From SIG480 sp045537045 (GTDB lineage Bacteria > Bacillota > Clostridia > Oscillospirales > JAAYXM01), in contig JAZSOS010000038.1 of assembly GCA_045537045.1 (NCBI GenBank), forward strand, positions 23,819 through 87,818: a DNA stretch of 64,000 nt. The letters are read 5' to 3'. The position numbers and the translations under genes are program-made. The notes beneath the pieces were generated by a model, which was not told the DNA's origin, made no database searches, and saw only the letters and a program-made list of their open reading frames with translations. Of this stretch, positions 43,805 through 52,869 are shown in pieces (the stretch's first letter is position 1; each line of letters begins with the position of its first letter).

Positions 43805-43858
43805 ATGCATATTTTTAATTAAAATAAACTTTAATACTATTTTTAAGGAGGAACAAGT

Positions 43859-46800
43859 ATGTTCAAAACAATCAAAAAGTTCACATCCTGTTTGCTGGTG
43901 CTTTGTATGCTACTAAGCATGGTGCCTATGGGTGTGTTCGCAGCAGAAACCATTAATTATGTTTCTATTGGTGCATCTAATGTAAACGGATATGGTTTAG
44001 CAGGTTATTTTACCGATGAGGCCAGAGCAGAGGTAGAAGCTGCACCACTTGCCAATAAAACAAATGTAAAAATGTCCGGAAACGTGTATGGTTACGAAAG
44101 AGCTCCCGAGGGAAGTTATCCTTCCCTTATAGCAGATTATCTTGCAGGGCAAGGGAATATCGTAAATCACAACCAACTTGCAATAAGTTCTATGCGTGTG
44201 GAAGAGCTTCGCGTTCTTTTGGATAACACATATAATGGTGATGAATACACCGAATGGCGTTTCACCGCTGGTCAAAACTGGTTTAACAACGCTCTTCCTG
44301 GTGGTCTTAATGCACTACGTGCAGATTATCAGGCCAAAATTGCTGATGCAGATTTAGTTACTATTGATATCGGTGCTAACAATTTTGGTGTATTTCTTTC
44401 AAGATACATTATGAGCGGTGTTGATAATTCAATAAGTGTATCTGATATTAGTCCTGAAATTGGAGAAAAATATGCTATTGCTAAAGAATATGTCTTAGGC
44501 TTATTGGCAGAACAGGGCGTATCAGTAGGTGCTGATATAGAAGAAATTATAGAACTTTTAACTTATGCATTGGTTGGCTACTGCTATAACTTTGATGTAG
44601 TTATGGAAAAAATCTATGCATCAAATCCTGATGTTGATGTTGTAGTTGTAAGCATCCAAAACCTTATGGAAGGTAAAAGTATTAAAGTTCCCGGTTCAGA
44701 AGAAATCATTCCTTTTGGAGAATTAATTGGTTCTCTTGTTAATGCAGCAAACCTGTATACAGCTGATATTTCACCTTATGCAGACAAGTACACATACGTT
44801 GATGTACGCAAAAATGGTCATGTAAATTTCTTTGCTGACCAATTATTATCATGGGATGGTACCTCTGCACTTGATTCTGATATTATTGACTGTTTCAATG
44901 TATATGACAACGATTTATATGTAAGTGCTCGTCTTGCGGATGCATATTCAAGCAATCCTGCATGGGCTGATGAAGGCATTAGAAATAGAGTATTGAATGC
45001 TGCTTATAACACTACTGCAAAAATTATGAAAGCCGGATTAGAAATAGATACCTTAGATTTTGCAAGTTTTGCAGGTGCAAATACAGGTGCTATTGAAGGA
45101 GTGCTTTTTGACAATATAACAGATGAAATAGCAGCATCCGTTGAAGCAGAAGTTGCAGCAATACTAAGTGGTGGAGAAAGCGCATATGAATTTGATGCAA
45201 ACCGCATCTTTGAAGATGCTCTCTTTGATTCAAATGGCATACCTTCTGACTTAGTTAAGACGGTAGCAGGATTTGGTATATATACCGGCATTGGCAATAG
45301 TTTCTTCTCACATCCAAGCCGCACAGGACACATTGAAATTAGTAATGCTATTATTAATGCTATAGAAAACGGCACAAAGGGAAAAGATGTTATAGCTGAT
45401 AAATTTGATATTTTAATTCGTGAATTCAATGAGCTTATAGAAGAATATGGTCCTAATGCAGTTGAAAGAGTTTACAATTATCTCGAAAGCGAAGGCTATA
45501 TTGCAGAACTTAAAACAGCAATTGATGAGCTTGTAGCGGACCTTGAAAATCCTGATTCAGACCTTAGTCAGAAGATAGTTTCTGAAACAGACAAACTTCT
45601 TGCTATCCTTGAAGTTAAAACAGGCGAGGAGCTTCCGTCGGGCGCAGAGGTTATCAATGCTATCAGAAACTATGAGGAAACCCTTGCAGAGCTTGAAGAG
45701 TATATCGCAAATAACGAGGAAATTCAAGAGGCTCTTGCAGAGGTTGAGAATATAATTGCTCAGATCAATGATGTAATTGCTAATCCTGAAGCCTATGTTC
45801 AGAATATTATAGATGATATTGTTGCTAAATACGAAGAAAATCTTGAAGCTGCAACAACTGCAGATTATGTAGCTTGTGGAGAGAACCACTATGTTGCCTT
45901 TGCAGGAACAACCACAAACGGCGATGAAGAATATGAATACAGCTACAAGTTTGGTGATTATATTGATGCAACAGACGCATCAACGCATTATTTTACAGAT
46001 GCAGCTATTGCAGATGCTGTTGATTATATTGAAAGTCTTAATGCTACAGCTAAAGCAGACCTTAAAAGTGCAACTATTGTTACATATCAAACAGATGCAA
46101 AGAATATAGTTCTTCCTTTGGTTGATGGAGTTGATGTTACTGCTGATGATTGGGCATCACTTTTAGATGTAGATGCTGAAAAAGCGGCAGAAATTAAGGA
46201 AACAATCATTACTGCTCTTAAAGGCGAATATGCTGATGAAGGTGCAGCAGCGTTGAATGATGGTGTTAATACTGCTCTTGAAATTAAAGAAGAAGCAATG
46301 TCAAAGCTTCCTGATGATTGGGCAACAGCATTAGCTGCAGAAGGCGCAAAAGCAGACGAAGTTATTGAAACAATTTTAGAAACAGCTTATGATATAGTTT
46401 CATATAGTTTGGACGCTACATTAGTTGATATGGTTGCTCCTTTAGCAGAAGAACTTGTATTTAATACTGTTGCGTACCTTGTAAATAACATTAATGCTGT
46501 TGAAGCAATAAAAGCAACAAATCCTGATGCTTTGATAGCGATTGTTGGTTTACACAATCCCGTTAAGGGCTTAATGGTTTCAGTGGATGGTCAAGTTGTT
46601 GACCTTGGCGAATATGTTGATTACTTTATTGAGGCTACAAATGTGTACAATACAATTTATGCAGCAGCAAGTGAAAATGTAATCTTTGTTGAAGCTGACG
46701 AAACAGAAATCGCAGGCTATGAAGGTACAATTAATATTGACACGACTAATCCCAGTTCGCTTATGCAGGCTATAATGACATTGGACAATAAGCTTATAGC

Positions 46801-47767
46801 AGGTACAGTTGTAACAGAAAACGGACATAACTACATCGCAAATCAGCTTAAGGCAGCAATTACAAAGGTAAATCACATTGATTCTGATAATGATGACATT
46901 TGCGACAAGTGCGGAGAAAACCTCGCACCTATAACACCAACTCCTACACCAAACAGACCTACCTATGGTTCAGCTGGCGGCGGCGGTTCGTCTGCAGAAC
47001 AGTTCACAATTAAGTTTGAAACAAATGGCGGAAGCCCGGTTGCAAACGTGATTGTAAAGAAGAATGAGACATTAACTGCACCGGCAAATCCGACAAAAGA
47101 AGGATTCATTTTTGGCGGTTGGTACACAGACAAGGCACTCACTGCAAAATATGATTTTTCAACACCTGTTACAAAGTCGTTTACGCTTTATGCAAAGTGG
47201 TCACAGAAAGATGTTCTTGCTAAGTTTATAGATTTAGACAAGGCGGCATGGTATTATGAATATGTGAAGACGGTTGTAGAAAAAGGTCTTATGAAGGGTG
47301 TTTCTGAGACAAAGTTTGCTCCAAATGCAACTCTTACAAGAGCTATGTTCGTAACAATACTTCACAGAGTGGAAGGTGAACCGACAGTTGTAGATGGTGT
47401 ACAGTTCACAGATGTAGCTGCAGGGCAGTATTACCAGAATGCAGTTAAATGGGCAAGTGCAAATGGAATCGTACAAGGTGTATCAGAAACGGAATTTGCG
47501 CCTGATGTAGAAGTAACACGTGAGCAGATGGCGGCAATGATTGCCAGATATGCATATTATAAAAAGATAGAAGTATCTGCAGAAGACGATGTTAACTACA
47601 CAGATAATAATATGATTTCAGAATATGCAAAGAATGCTGTAGTTGTAACAAACAAAATCGGTATTCTCATAGGAAACGATGACGGTAGCTTTGCACCGCA
47701 GAGAAATGCTACAAGAGCAGAGGCAGCAACGCTGTTTGTAAGACTTCTTGGAGTGATTGAGAAATAA
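43859..47767 (+). CDS. Large secreted SGNH-hydrolase-like protein with coiled coil, InlB-type repeat and SLH anchor
   Basis: 1302 residues. Signal peptide 1-29 (LLVLCMLLSMVPMGVFAA). SGNH/GDSL domain about 33-500: GASNVNGYG with the putative nucleophile Ser40, block III GANNFG at 172-177, and block V SHPSRTGH at 484-491. A helical Glu-rich stretch at about 505-660 looks like a coiled coil. A second, degraded SGNH-like half (about 690-1000) ends ENGHNYIANQL without an obvious Ser block. Then a DSDNDDICDKCGENL motif, a Pro/Gly linker, a Listeria-Bacteroides repeat (1049-1112) and three SLH repeats to the end. Likely a wall-anchored esterase. Strong AAGGAGG. Confidence 0.85.
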   Translation: MFKTIKKFTSCLLVLCMLLSMVPMGVFAAETINYVSIGASNVNGYGLAGYFTDEARAEVEAAPLANKTNVKMSGNVYGYERAPEGSYPSLIADYLAGQGNIVNHNQLAISSMRVEELRVLLDNTYNGDEYTEWRFTAGQNWFNNALPGGLNALRADYQAKIADADLVTIDIGANNFGVFLSRYIMSGVDNSISVSDISPEIGEKYAIAKEYVLGLLAEQGVSVGADIEEIIELLTYALVGYCYNFDVVMEKIYASNPDVDVVVVSIQNLMEGKSIKVPGSEEIIPFGELIGSLVNAANLYTADISPYADKYTYVDVRKNGHVNFFADQLLSWDGTSALDSDIIDCFNVYDNDLYVSARLADAYSSNPAWADEGIRNRVLNAAYNTTAKIMKAGLEIDTLDFASFAGANTGAIEGVLFDNITDEIAASVEAEVAAILSGGESAYEFDANRIFEDALFDSNGIPSDLVKTVAGFGIYTGIGNSFFSHPSRTGHIEISNAIINAIENGTKGKDVIADKFDILIREFNELIEEYGPNAVERVYNYLESEGYIAELKTAIDELVADLENPDSDLSQKIVSETDKLLAILEVKTGEELPSGAEVINAIRNYEETLAELEEYIANNEEIQEALAEVENIIAQINDVIANPEAYVQNIIDDIVAKYEENLEAATTADYVACGENHYVAFAGTTTNGDEEYEYSYKFGDYIDATDASTHYFTDAAIADAVDYIESLNATAKADLKSATIVTYQTDAKNIVLPLVDGVDVTADDWASLLDVDAEKAAEIKETIITALKGEYADEGAAALNDGVNTALEIKEEAMSKLPDDWATALAAEGAKADEVIETILETAYDIVSYSLDATLVDMVAPLAEELVFNTVAYLVNNINAVEAIKATNPDALIAIVGLHNPVKGLMVSVDGQVVDLGEYVDYFIEATNVYNTIYAAASENVIFVEADETEIAGYEGTINIDTTNPSSLMQAIMTLDNKLIAGTVVTENGHNYIANQLKAAITKVNHIDSDNDDICDKCGENLAPITPTPTPNRPTYGSAGGGGSSAEQFTIKFETNGGSPVANVIVKKNETLTAPANPTKEGFIFGGWYTDKALTAKYDFSTPVTKSFTLYAKWSQKDVLAKFIDLDKAAWYYEYVKTVVEKGLMKGVSETKFAPNATLTRAMFVTILHRVEGEPTVVDGVQFTDVAAGQYYQNAVKWASANGIVQGVSETEFAPDVEVTREQMAAMIARYAYYKKIEVSAEDDVNYTDNNMISEYAKNAVVVTNKIGILIGNDDGSFAPQRNATRAEAATLFVRLLGVIEK

Positions 47768-47778
47768 AACGATGAAGT

Positions 47779-47809
47779 GCGCCCCTAAAGTTAAATACTT
47801 TAGGGGTGC
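47779..47809 (+). terminator. Terminator of the SLH protein gene
   Basis: 12-bp stem with one G-U pair, 47779-47790 with 47798-47809, loop TTAAATA, followed by ATAATTTTAT. Confidence 0.75.
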
Positions 47810-47965
47810 ATAATTTTATGCCTTCTAAAAAGTTTGAAAAAATAATTAACAATGAATTGAAAAGTGAGAAATTTCGAACAGGACAGCACACCGCAGTATG
47901 TAAACAACTGCAAAAATCACAGTGAAAAAATTACAGTTAATTCATGAATAAAAAACTTAAAACAG

Positions 47966-48007
47966 AAAAAAATATCGTGCATCGTGAATGGTGCGCGATA
48001 TTTTTTT
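47966..48007. terminator. A/T-flanked hairpin, bidirectional terminator-like
   Basis: 16-bp stem 47966-47981 with 47992-48007 (one G-U pair), with A7 and T7 ends. It marks the boundary between the accessory region and the Lrp gene. Bases 47810-47965 show no gene. Confidence 0.75.
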
Positions 48008-48024
48008 GAATTTTTCGTAAACAC

Positions 48025-48053
48025 TTTACATTTTTTTGCGTTTTTTGTATAAT
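48025..48053 (+). promoter_or_regulatory. Sigma-A promoter of the Lrp-AGCS operon
   Basis: TTTACA 48025-48030, a 17-base T-rich spacer and TATAAT 48048-48053, 26 bases before the Lrp start. Confidence 0.75.
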
Positions 48054-48079
48054 TATGAATAATTAAAGGTGGGATGGTA

Positions 48080-48538
48080 ATGGATATTATTGATTATAGG
48101 ATTCTGGAATGCCTGAAAGAAAACTCCAGAGAGAACGCTACAAACATCGGAGCGAAAATCAACCTGTCCACATCGGCGGTCATAGAAAGAATAAAAAAAC
48201 TTGAATCTTCCGGCTTGATAGAGGGCTATACGGCAATTATCAATCAAAGCGCTTTAGGACGCGAGATTATGGCTTTTATTTATGTGAGTATCGAGCACCC
48301 GAAGTATAATGAAAATTTCATTCGTCTAGTGAAAGAGAATTCATCTGTTGCTGAATGTCATTATATTGCCGGAGATTTTGACTTTATTCTGAAGGTTATC
48401 ACACAAACGGGAAAATCTCTTGAGGCGGTTTTAAACTATATAAAGGCAATTGCAGGCGTTTCATTGACACGTACTTCGGTTGTGCTTTCGACTAATAAAT
48501 GCGAAGTTTGTCTGCTTCCGGATGTGGAAAATGAGTAG
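48080..48538 (+). CDS. Lrp/AsnC family transcriptional regulator
   Basis: 152 residues. N-terminal winged HTH (MDIIDYRILECLKENSREN, INLSTSAVIERIKKLE) and a C-terminal RAM/ASNC ligand-binding domain (ECHYIAGDFDFILKV). These regulators sense amino acids. Being 19 bases upstream of an amino-acid symporter, it probably controls that transporter. ATG 48080 is preferred over ATG 48074 because of the GGTGGG spacing. Confidence 0.93.
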   Translation: MDIIDYRILECLKENSRENATNIGAKINLSTSAVIERIKKLESSGLIEGYTAIINQSALGREIMAFIYVSIEHPKYNENFIRLVKENSSVAECHYIAGDFDFILKVITQTGKSLEAVLNYIKAIAGVSLTRTSVVLSTNKCEVCLLPDVENE

Positions 48539-48557
48539 GATATATTGATGAGGTGTT

Positions 48558-49922
48558 TTGACATTGGAACTTATTAATACAATTAATACTGCTGTTAACG
48601 ATGTAGTATGGGGCCCGGTTATGTTGTTTCTGCTGATTGGTACTGGGTTATTTCTTTCTGTTAAAACCAAATTTATGCAATTTGGAAAATTTGGTTTTAT
48701 GATGAAAAGTACCATATTGAGTATGTTTTCAAAAAATCAGCATCAGAAGGATAGCTCCGGCGTAAGCCCGTTTCAGGCAGTTGCCACCGCAATGGCGGGA
48801 ACTATTGGCACAGGAAGCATTGCGGGTCTTGCAACGGCGATTGTTTCCGGAGGTCCCGGTGCGGTTTTCTGGATGTGGATAAGTGCGTTGCTTGGTATGG
48901 TAACGAAGTACTCGGAAATTGTTCTTTCGCTTAAGTACCGCGAGAAGAACGAGAACGATCAGTGGGTCGGCGGTCCGATGTATTACATTAAAAACGGACT
49001 TAATTTAAAATGGCTTGCAGCTCTATTTGCAATTTTTGCTATGTTTGCATGCCTGGGAACGGGCAATGCCACACAGTCCAATTCCATTGCAGTTGCGCTG
49101 CAGAGCACCATGGGAGTGAATCCCTATATTACGGGAATCGTTCTTACAGTTATTGCTGCAGCTGTCATTCTCGGCGGTATGCGCAGGATTGCATCCGTAA
49201 ATGAGAAGCTTGTTCCATTCATGGCTGTTTCTTATGTTGCTTGCGCTGTGTTGGCGTTGGCATTTAATATCAAACAGGTTCCTGCGGCGTTTGCTCTGAT
49301 TTTTAGAGAAGCATTTAACTTTAAGGCGGCGGCAGGCGGCGTGGCAGGCTACGGAATTATGCTTGCAATGCATTACGGTTTTTCGAGAGGTGTTTTTTCC
49401 AACGAAGCAGGTCTTGGAAGTGCACCTATTGCGCATGCGGCATCAAGCACAAAAAGTCCGGTTCTGCAAGGTCTCTGGGGTATGTTCGAGGTGTTTTTTA
49501 CAACCATTGTTATTTGTACTCTTTCTGCACTTGTTATTCTCACAACCGGAATCTGGGAAACGGGGACGGCTCAGGGGGCGGCGTTGAGCATTGCATCGTT
49601 TAATGCGATTTTCCCCGGTGTGGGCGGTGTTATCGTAACGGTAGCCACTGTTTTCTTTGCTCTGTCTACAATTCTTGGTTGGGCATATTACGGTGAAGTA
49701 AGTGTAGAGTATTTATCTCATAATTCAACAACCGCAGTTCAGATTTATAGATGCATCTACGTTTTATTTGTTTTTATAGGCGCAGTAGGGAATCTCGATT
49801 TGATATGGAGCATATCTGAAACAATGAATGGGCTAATGGCGATTCCAAATCTTATTGGTATCATAGGTTTGAGTAAGGTAATAAAAACAGCGACGAAGGA
49901 GCATTTTGACAGGTTAAGATAA
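48558..49922 (+). CDS. AGCS-family sodium:alanine/glycine symporter
   Basis: Polytopic membrane carrier of 454 residues. Signature regions: AGTIGTGSIAGLATAIVSGG, PGAVFWMWISALLGMVTKYS, GGPMYYIKNGL and the FSRGVFSNEAGLGSAPIAHA stretch. Imports alanine or glycine with Na+. TTG 48558 or 48564 are both possible after GATGAGG. It follows the Lrp regulator and is closed by a strong terminator. Confidence 0.94.
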   Translation: MTLELINTINTAVNDVVWGPVMLFLLIGTGLFLSVKTKFMQFGKFGFMMKSTILSMFSKNQHQKDSSGVSPFQAVATAMAGTIGTGSIAGLATAIVSGGPGAVFWMWISALLGMVTKYSEIVLSLKYREKNENDQWVGGPMYYIKNGLNLKWLAALFAIFAMFACLGTGNATQSNSIAVALQSTMGVNPYITGIVLTVIAAAVILGGMRRIASVNEKLVPFMAVSYVACAVLALAFNIKQVPAAFALIFREAFNFKAAAGGVAGYGIMLAMHYGFSRGVFSNEAGLGSAPIAHAASSTKSPVLQGLWGMFEVFFTTIVICTLSALVILTTGIWETGTAQGAALSIASFNAIFPGVGGVIVTVATVFFALSTILGWAYYGEVSVEYLSHNSTTAVQIYRCIYVLFVFIGAVGNLDLIWSISETMNGLMAIPNLIGIIGLSKVIKTATKEHFDRLR

Positions 49923-49958
49923 ACAGTGTTTTAAATATAAAACTTTCAAGTGATACTA

Positions 49959-49992
49959 AAAAAGCGTACTGATATTTCAGTACGCTTTTTTG
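49959..49992 (+). terminator. Terminator of the Lrp-AGCS operon
   Basis: Perfect 15-bp stem 49959-49973 with 49978-49992, loop TATT, ending in T6. From 49993 to 50139 I see nothing recognisable. Confidence 0.9.
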
Positions 49993-50139
49993 ATAAAATA
50001 AGGCGGTGAGGATAGATTTATAGCATTGGATTTATGGCTTTTTTCGTGGCTGCAAAGAAAAAGCTAAAAAAGAGAGCTGGAAAAGTTTGGTTTAGCAGAA
50101 TAAGGATAGATTAAACGTCACACAAAAACAAAAAAACAC

Positions 50140-50191
50140 TTGACAAATCTTTCCGATGAGTGTATTATATATATGGTTAGCGGGTGCTAAC
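50140..50191 (+). promoter_or_regulatory. feoA promoter with GTTAGC-N4-GCTAAC operator-like repeat
   Basis: TTGACA 50140-50145, a 17-base spacer and TATTAT 50163-50168. A perfect inverted repeat GTTAGC-GGGT-GCTAAC (50176-50191) covers the predicted transcription start. The half-site resembles DtxR/IdeR-type boxes more than the classical Fur box. The regulator identity is inference. Confidence 0.65.
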
Positions 50192-50223
50192 TGTGATTTT
50201 GATGCTTTTTAGGTGATTTGAAA

Positions 50224-50442
50224 ATGAACTTGATGACGGCGCAGGAAGGTAGAGAATACATAATTTCTGATATAAAAACAGACGATGAAGAGCTTAATTC
50301 CTTTCTATTCTCTCTTGGTTGTTACAGTGGAGAGCCGATAACGGTTATTTCCAGAAAAAAGAGCAGCTGTGTTGTTTCGATTAAAGATGGCAGATACAAT
50401 ATTGACAATCAGCTTGCCGAGGTTATAGAAATAGAAGGCTAA
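50224..50442 (+). CDS. feoA: FeoA-domain protein
   Basis: 72-residue SH3-like protein accompanying FeoB. TAQEGREYIISDIKTDDEEL and FLFSLGCYSGEPITVISRKK follow the FeoA pattern, in which FLFSLG replaces the common RLxxLG. ATG 50224 with AGGTG upstream. It modulates ferrous iron uptake by FeoB in characterised systems. Confidence 0.88.
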   Translation: MNLMTAQEGREYIISDIKTDDEELNSFLFSLGCYSGEPITVISRKKSSCVVSIKDGRYNIDNQLAEVIEIEG

Positions 50443-50482
50443 AGATTCGGCCGGATTTCCCGGCTTTTCTTTAACAGACTGA

Positions 50483-50498
50483 GTTAGCAGAGGGTAAC
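50483..50498 (+). promoter_or_regulatory. Second operator-like repeat, upstream of feoB
   Basis: GTTAGC-AGAG-GGTAAC, the same 16-base architecture as at feoA with one changed base in the right half, 60 bases before the feoB ATG. No convincing promoter was seen next to it. Confidence 0.45.
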
Positions 50499-50557
50499 TG
50501 GATTCTCCGAGTTAAACCTTTGAAATATACTTACATAACTTTAGGAGGAATTTAAAA

Positions 50558-52552
50558 ATGAGAATTGCTTTGGCTGGCAATCCAAATAGCGGTAAAACTA
50601 CCATGTACAATGCCCTTACCGGCAGAAATGAAAAGGTGGGCAACTGGGCAGGCGTTACAGTTGAAAAGAAAGAGCACGCAATAAAAAAGAGTTTTCATGG
50701 AAGTAAGGATGAGCTTATAGCCGTTGACCTTCCGGGCGCGTATTCTATGTCTCCGTTTACTTCAGAGGAGAGCGTCACGAGTGCATATGTAAAGGGAGAG
50801 AATCCTGATGTTATTATAAATATAGTGGACGGAACAAACCTAAGCCGCAGTCTGTTTTTTACAACGCAGCTTCTGGAACTTGGCATTCCTATGGTTGTTG
50901 CTCTTAATAAAGCGGACGTAAATAAGAAAAAAGAAACGAAGATCGACGTTGTGGCGCTGTCTGCAAAGCTCGGATGTCCTGTTGTTGAAACCGTTTCCGT
51001 ATCTTCTGACGGTCTGCGCGAGGTTGTAAAAACTGCAGTTTCGGTTGTCGGAAAAACTCAGAAGACACCTTACACTCAGGCAGATATCGACCTTACCGAC
51101 AAGGCGGAGGTTGAAAAAGCGGACAGAGCGCGTTTTACGTTCGTAAACAAGATTGTTGCAGATGTAGAAACACGCAAGGTTTTTACGAATAAGAAAAACT
51201 ATCAGGATAAAATCGACGCTGTTCTCACAAACAAATGGCTTGGTATCCCGATTTTTGCAGTGGTTATGTATCTTGTGTTCCAGATATCCCAGGTTTGGGT
51301 GGGCACACCGATTGCCGACTGGCTCGTTGCAGGGCTTGAAACCTTTCAAGCGTGGGTGGGTGAGCTTCTTGCGGATGCAAACCCGCTTCTCTCGGCACTT
51401 TTGGTTGATGGCGTTATCGGCGGTGTTATCGCGGTTATCGGTTTTTTGCCGCTCGTTATGGTTATGTATTTCCTTATTGCTCTGCTTGAGGATTGCGGAT
51501 ATATGTCACGCGTTGCGGTTGTTCTTGATCCGATATTCAAAAAGGTCGGTCTTTCGGGCAAATCTGTCATTCCATTTGTTATCACAATTGGATGTGCCGT
51601 TCCGGGTATCATGGCAAGCCGTACAATCCGCAACGAGCGCGAGAGACGTGCAACAGCTATGCTTGCGCCGTTTATGCCTTGCGGTGCAAAAATTCCGGTT
51701 ATTGCGCTCTTTGCCGGTGCGTTCTTTGAGGATGCAGGCTGGGTAAGCACAACAATGTACCTTTCGGGTATAGTTCTTATTTTCCTCTGCGCGCTTCTCA
51801 TAAATAAGATAACAGGCTACAAGGCGCGTAAGTCCTTCTTTATTATCGAGCTTCCGGAATACAAGATTCCGAGCCTCTGGGGCGCATTCAAGTCGATGTG
51901 CTCACGTGGTTGGGCGTACATAGTAAAGGCGGCTACGATTATCCTTCTCTGCAATACAGCAGTACAGATTATGCAGACCTTTGACTGGAGCTTCGCTGTT
52001 GCGGAAAGCGCGGATACGTCTATTCTTGCATCAATTGCACGTCCGTTTGCGTATCTGCTCGTTCCGGTTGTAGGCGTTCTTTCGTGGCAGCTTGCCGCAG
52101 CGGCAGTGACCGGTTTTATTGCAAAGGAAAACGTTGTCGGCACTCTCGCTGTCTGCTTCGTTGGTCTTGAAAATCTTATTGATATGGATGAGCTTGCTCT
52201 CCTTGAAGGTGCAGGCGCAGAAGCGGCAGGCTTAATCGCAATAACAAAGGTTGCGGCGCTTGCGTATCTTATGTTCAACCTTTACACTCCGCCGTGCTTT
52301 GCGGCAATCGGTGCAATGAATGCCGAAATGAAGAGCGGAAAGTGGCTTTGGGGCGGAATAGGACTCCAGCTTGGTATCGGCTTTACAGTAGGCTATCTTG
52401 TATATCAGATTGGCACGCTTATCACTGCGGGAACGTTTGGTGCTGGCTTCATTCCGGGATTTGTTGCAATTGCGGTTTTTGCGGGGGTTATTACATATCT
52501 CATCCACAAAGCGGAAGCAGGATTGAAGAAAGAATACGCGCTCTCGAAATAA
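50558..52552 (+). CDS. feoB: Ferrous iron transporter FeoB
   Basis: 664 residues. N-terminal G domain (G1 GNPNSGKTTMYNALTG, G3 DLPGAYSM, G4 NKAD), a helical GDI-type linker, and a membrane domain with two Gate regions (IPFVITIGCAVPGIMASRT; FIAKENVVGTL). Imports Fe2+. AGGAGG before ATG 50558. Somewhat shorter than the E. coli protein (773), which is normal for Firmicutes. Confidence 0.97.
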   Translation: MRIALAGNPNSGKTTMYNALTGRNEKVGNWAGVTVEKKEHAIKKSFHGSKDELIAVDLPGAYSMSPFTSEESVTSAYVKGENPDVIINIVDGTNLSRSLFFTTQLLELGIPMVVALNKADVNKKKETKIDVVALSAKLGCPVVETVSVSSDGLREVVKTAVSVVGKTQKTPYTQADIDLTDKAEVEKADRARFTFVNKIVADVETRKVFTNKKNYQDKIDAVLTNKWLGIPIFAVVMYLVFQISQVWVGTPIADWLVAGLETFQAWVGELLADANPLLSALLVDGVIGGVIAVIGFLPLVMVMYFLIALLEDCGYMSRVAVVLDPIFKKVGLSGKSVIPFVITIGCAVPGIMASRTIRNERERRATAMLAPFMPCGAKIPVIALFAGAFFEDAGWVSTTMYLSGIVLIFLCALLINKITGYKARKSFFIIELPEYKIPSLWGAFKSMCSRGWAYIVKAATIILLCNTAVQIMQTFDWSFAVAESADTSILASIARPFAYLLVPVVGVLSWQLAAAAVTGFIAKENVVGTLAVCFVGLENLIDMDELALLEGAGAEAAGLIAITKVAALAYLMFNLYTPPCFAAIGAMNAEMKSGKWLWGGIGLQLGIGFTVGYLVYQIGTLITAGTFGAGFIPGFVAIAVFAGVITYLIHKAEAGLKKEYALSK

Positions 52553-52564
52553 GGAGTGATTTTA

Positions 52565-52729
52565 TTGGTTAATATTATTATCATTGCCGTACTTGTTGTC
52601 ATACTCGGCGGCGCGGCGGCATATGTGATACGTGCGAAGAAAAGCGGAGTTAAGTGCATAGGTTGTCCGCACGGAAAAATATGTAACGGTTCCTGCTCCT
52701 CGTGCAGAGGATGTAATAAAGGTGAATAA
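52565..52729 (+). CDS. FeoB-associated Cys-rich membrane protein
   Basis: 54-residue protein: one N-terminal transmembrane helix (about 3-20), then a basic turn and a Cys-rich end containing CIGCPHGKICNGSCSSCRGC with six cysteines. Such proteins commonly follow feoB in Firmicutes; their role is unproven and metal binding is inferred. TTG start, 8 bases after AAGGAG, which overlaps the feoB stop. Confidence 0.88.
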   Translation: MVNIIIIAVLVVILGGAAAYVIRAKKSGVKCIGCPHGKICNGSCSSCRGCNKGE

Positions 52730-52740
52730 AAATAGCGCAC

Positions 52741-52767
52741 GGTGCAGTTCAAAATTGGAACTGCACC
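52741..52767 (+). terminator. Terminator of the feo operon
   Basis: Perfect 10-bp stem 52741-52750 with 52758-52767, loop AAAATTG, followed by a T/C-rich run ending in TTTTTT. Confidence 0.75.
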
Positions 52768-52807
52768 ACTGCATTTTCTCTTTTTTCAAAATACCGGTTA
52801 AAACTAC

Positions 52808-52836
52808 TTGAAAACGGCGGCAATATGTGGTAAAAT
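52808..52836 (+). promoter_or_regulatory. Sigma-A promoter of glnA
   Basis: TTGAAA 52808-52813, a 17-base spacer and TAAAAT 52831-52836, 34 bases before the glnA ATG. No glutamine riboswitch or GlnR site was recognised. Confidence 0.7.
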
Positions 52837-52869
52837 AAATAAATATTCAAGAAAAAACGGAGGCCGGTT

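Noticed and set aside
49993..50139. Possible gene or structured RNA between the AGCS terminator and the feoA promoter
   Set aside because: Only weak imperfect pairing and no open frame with an RBS.
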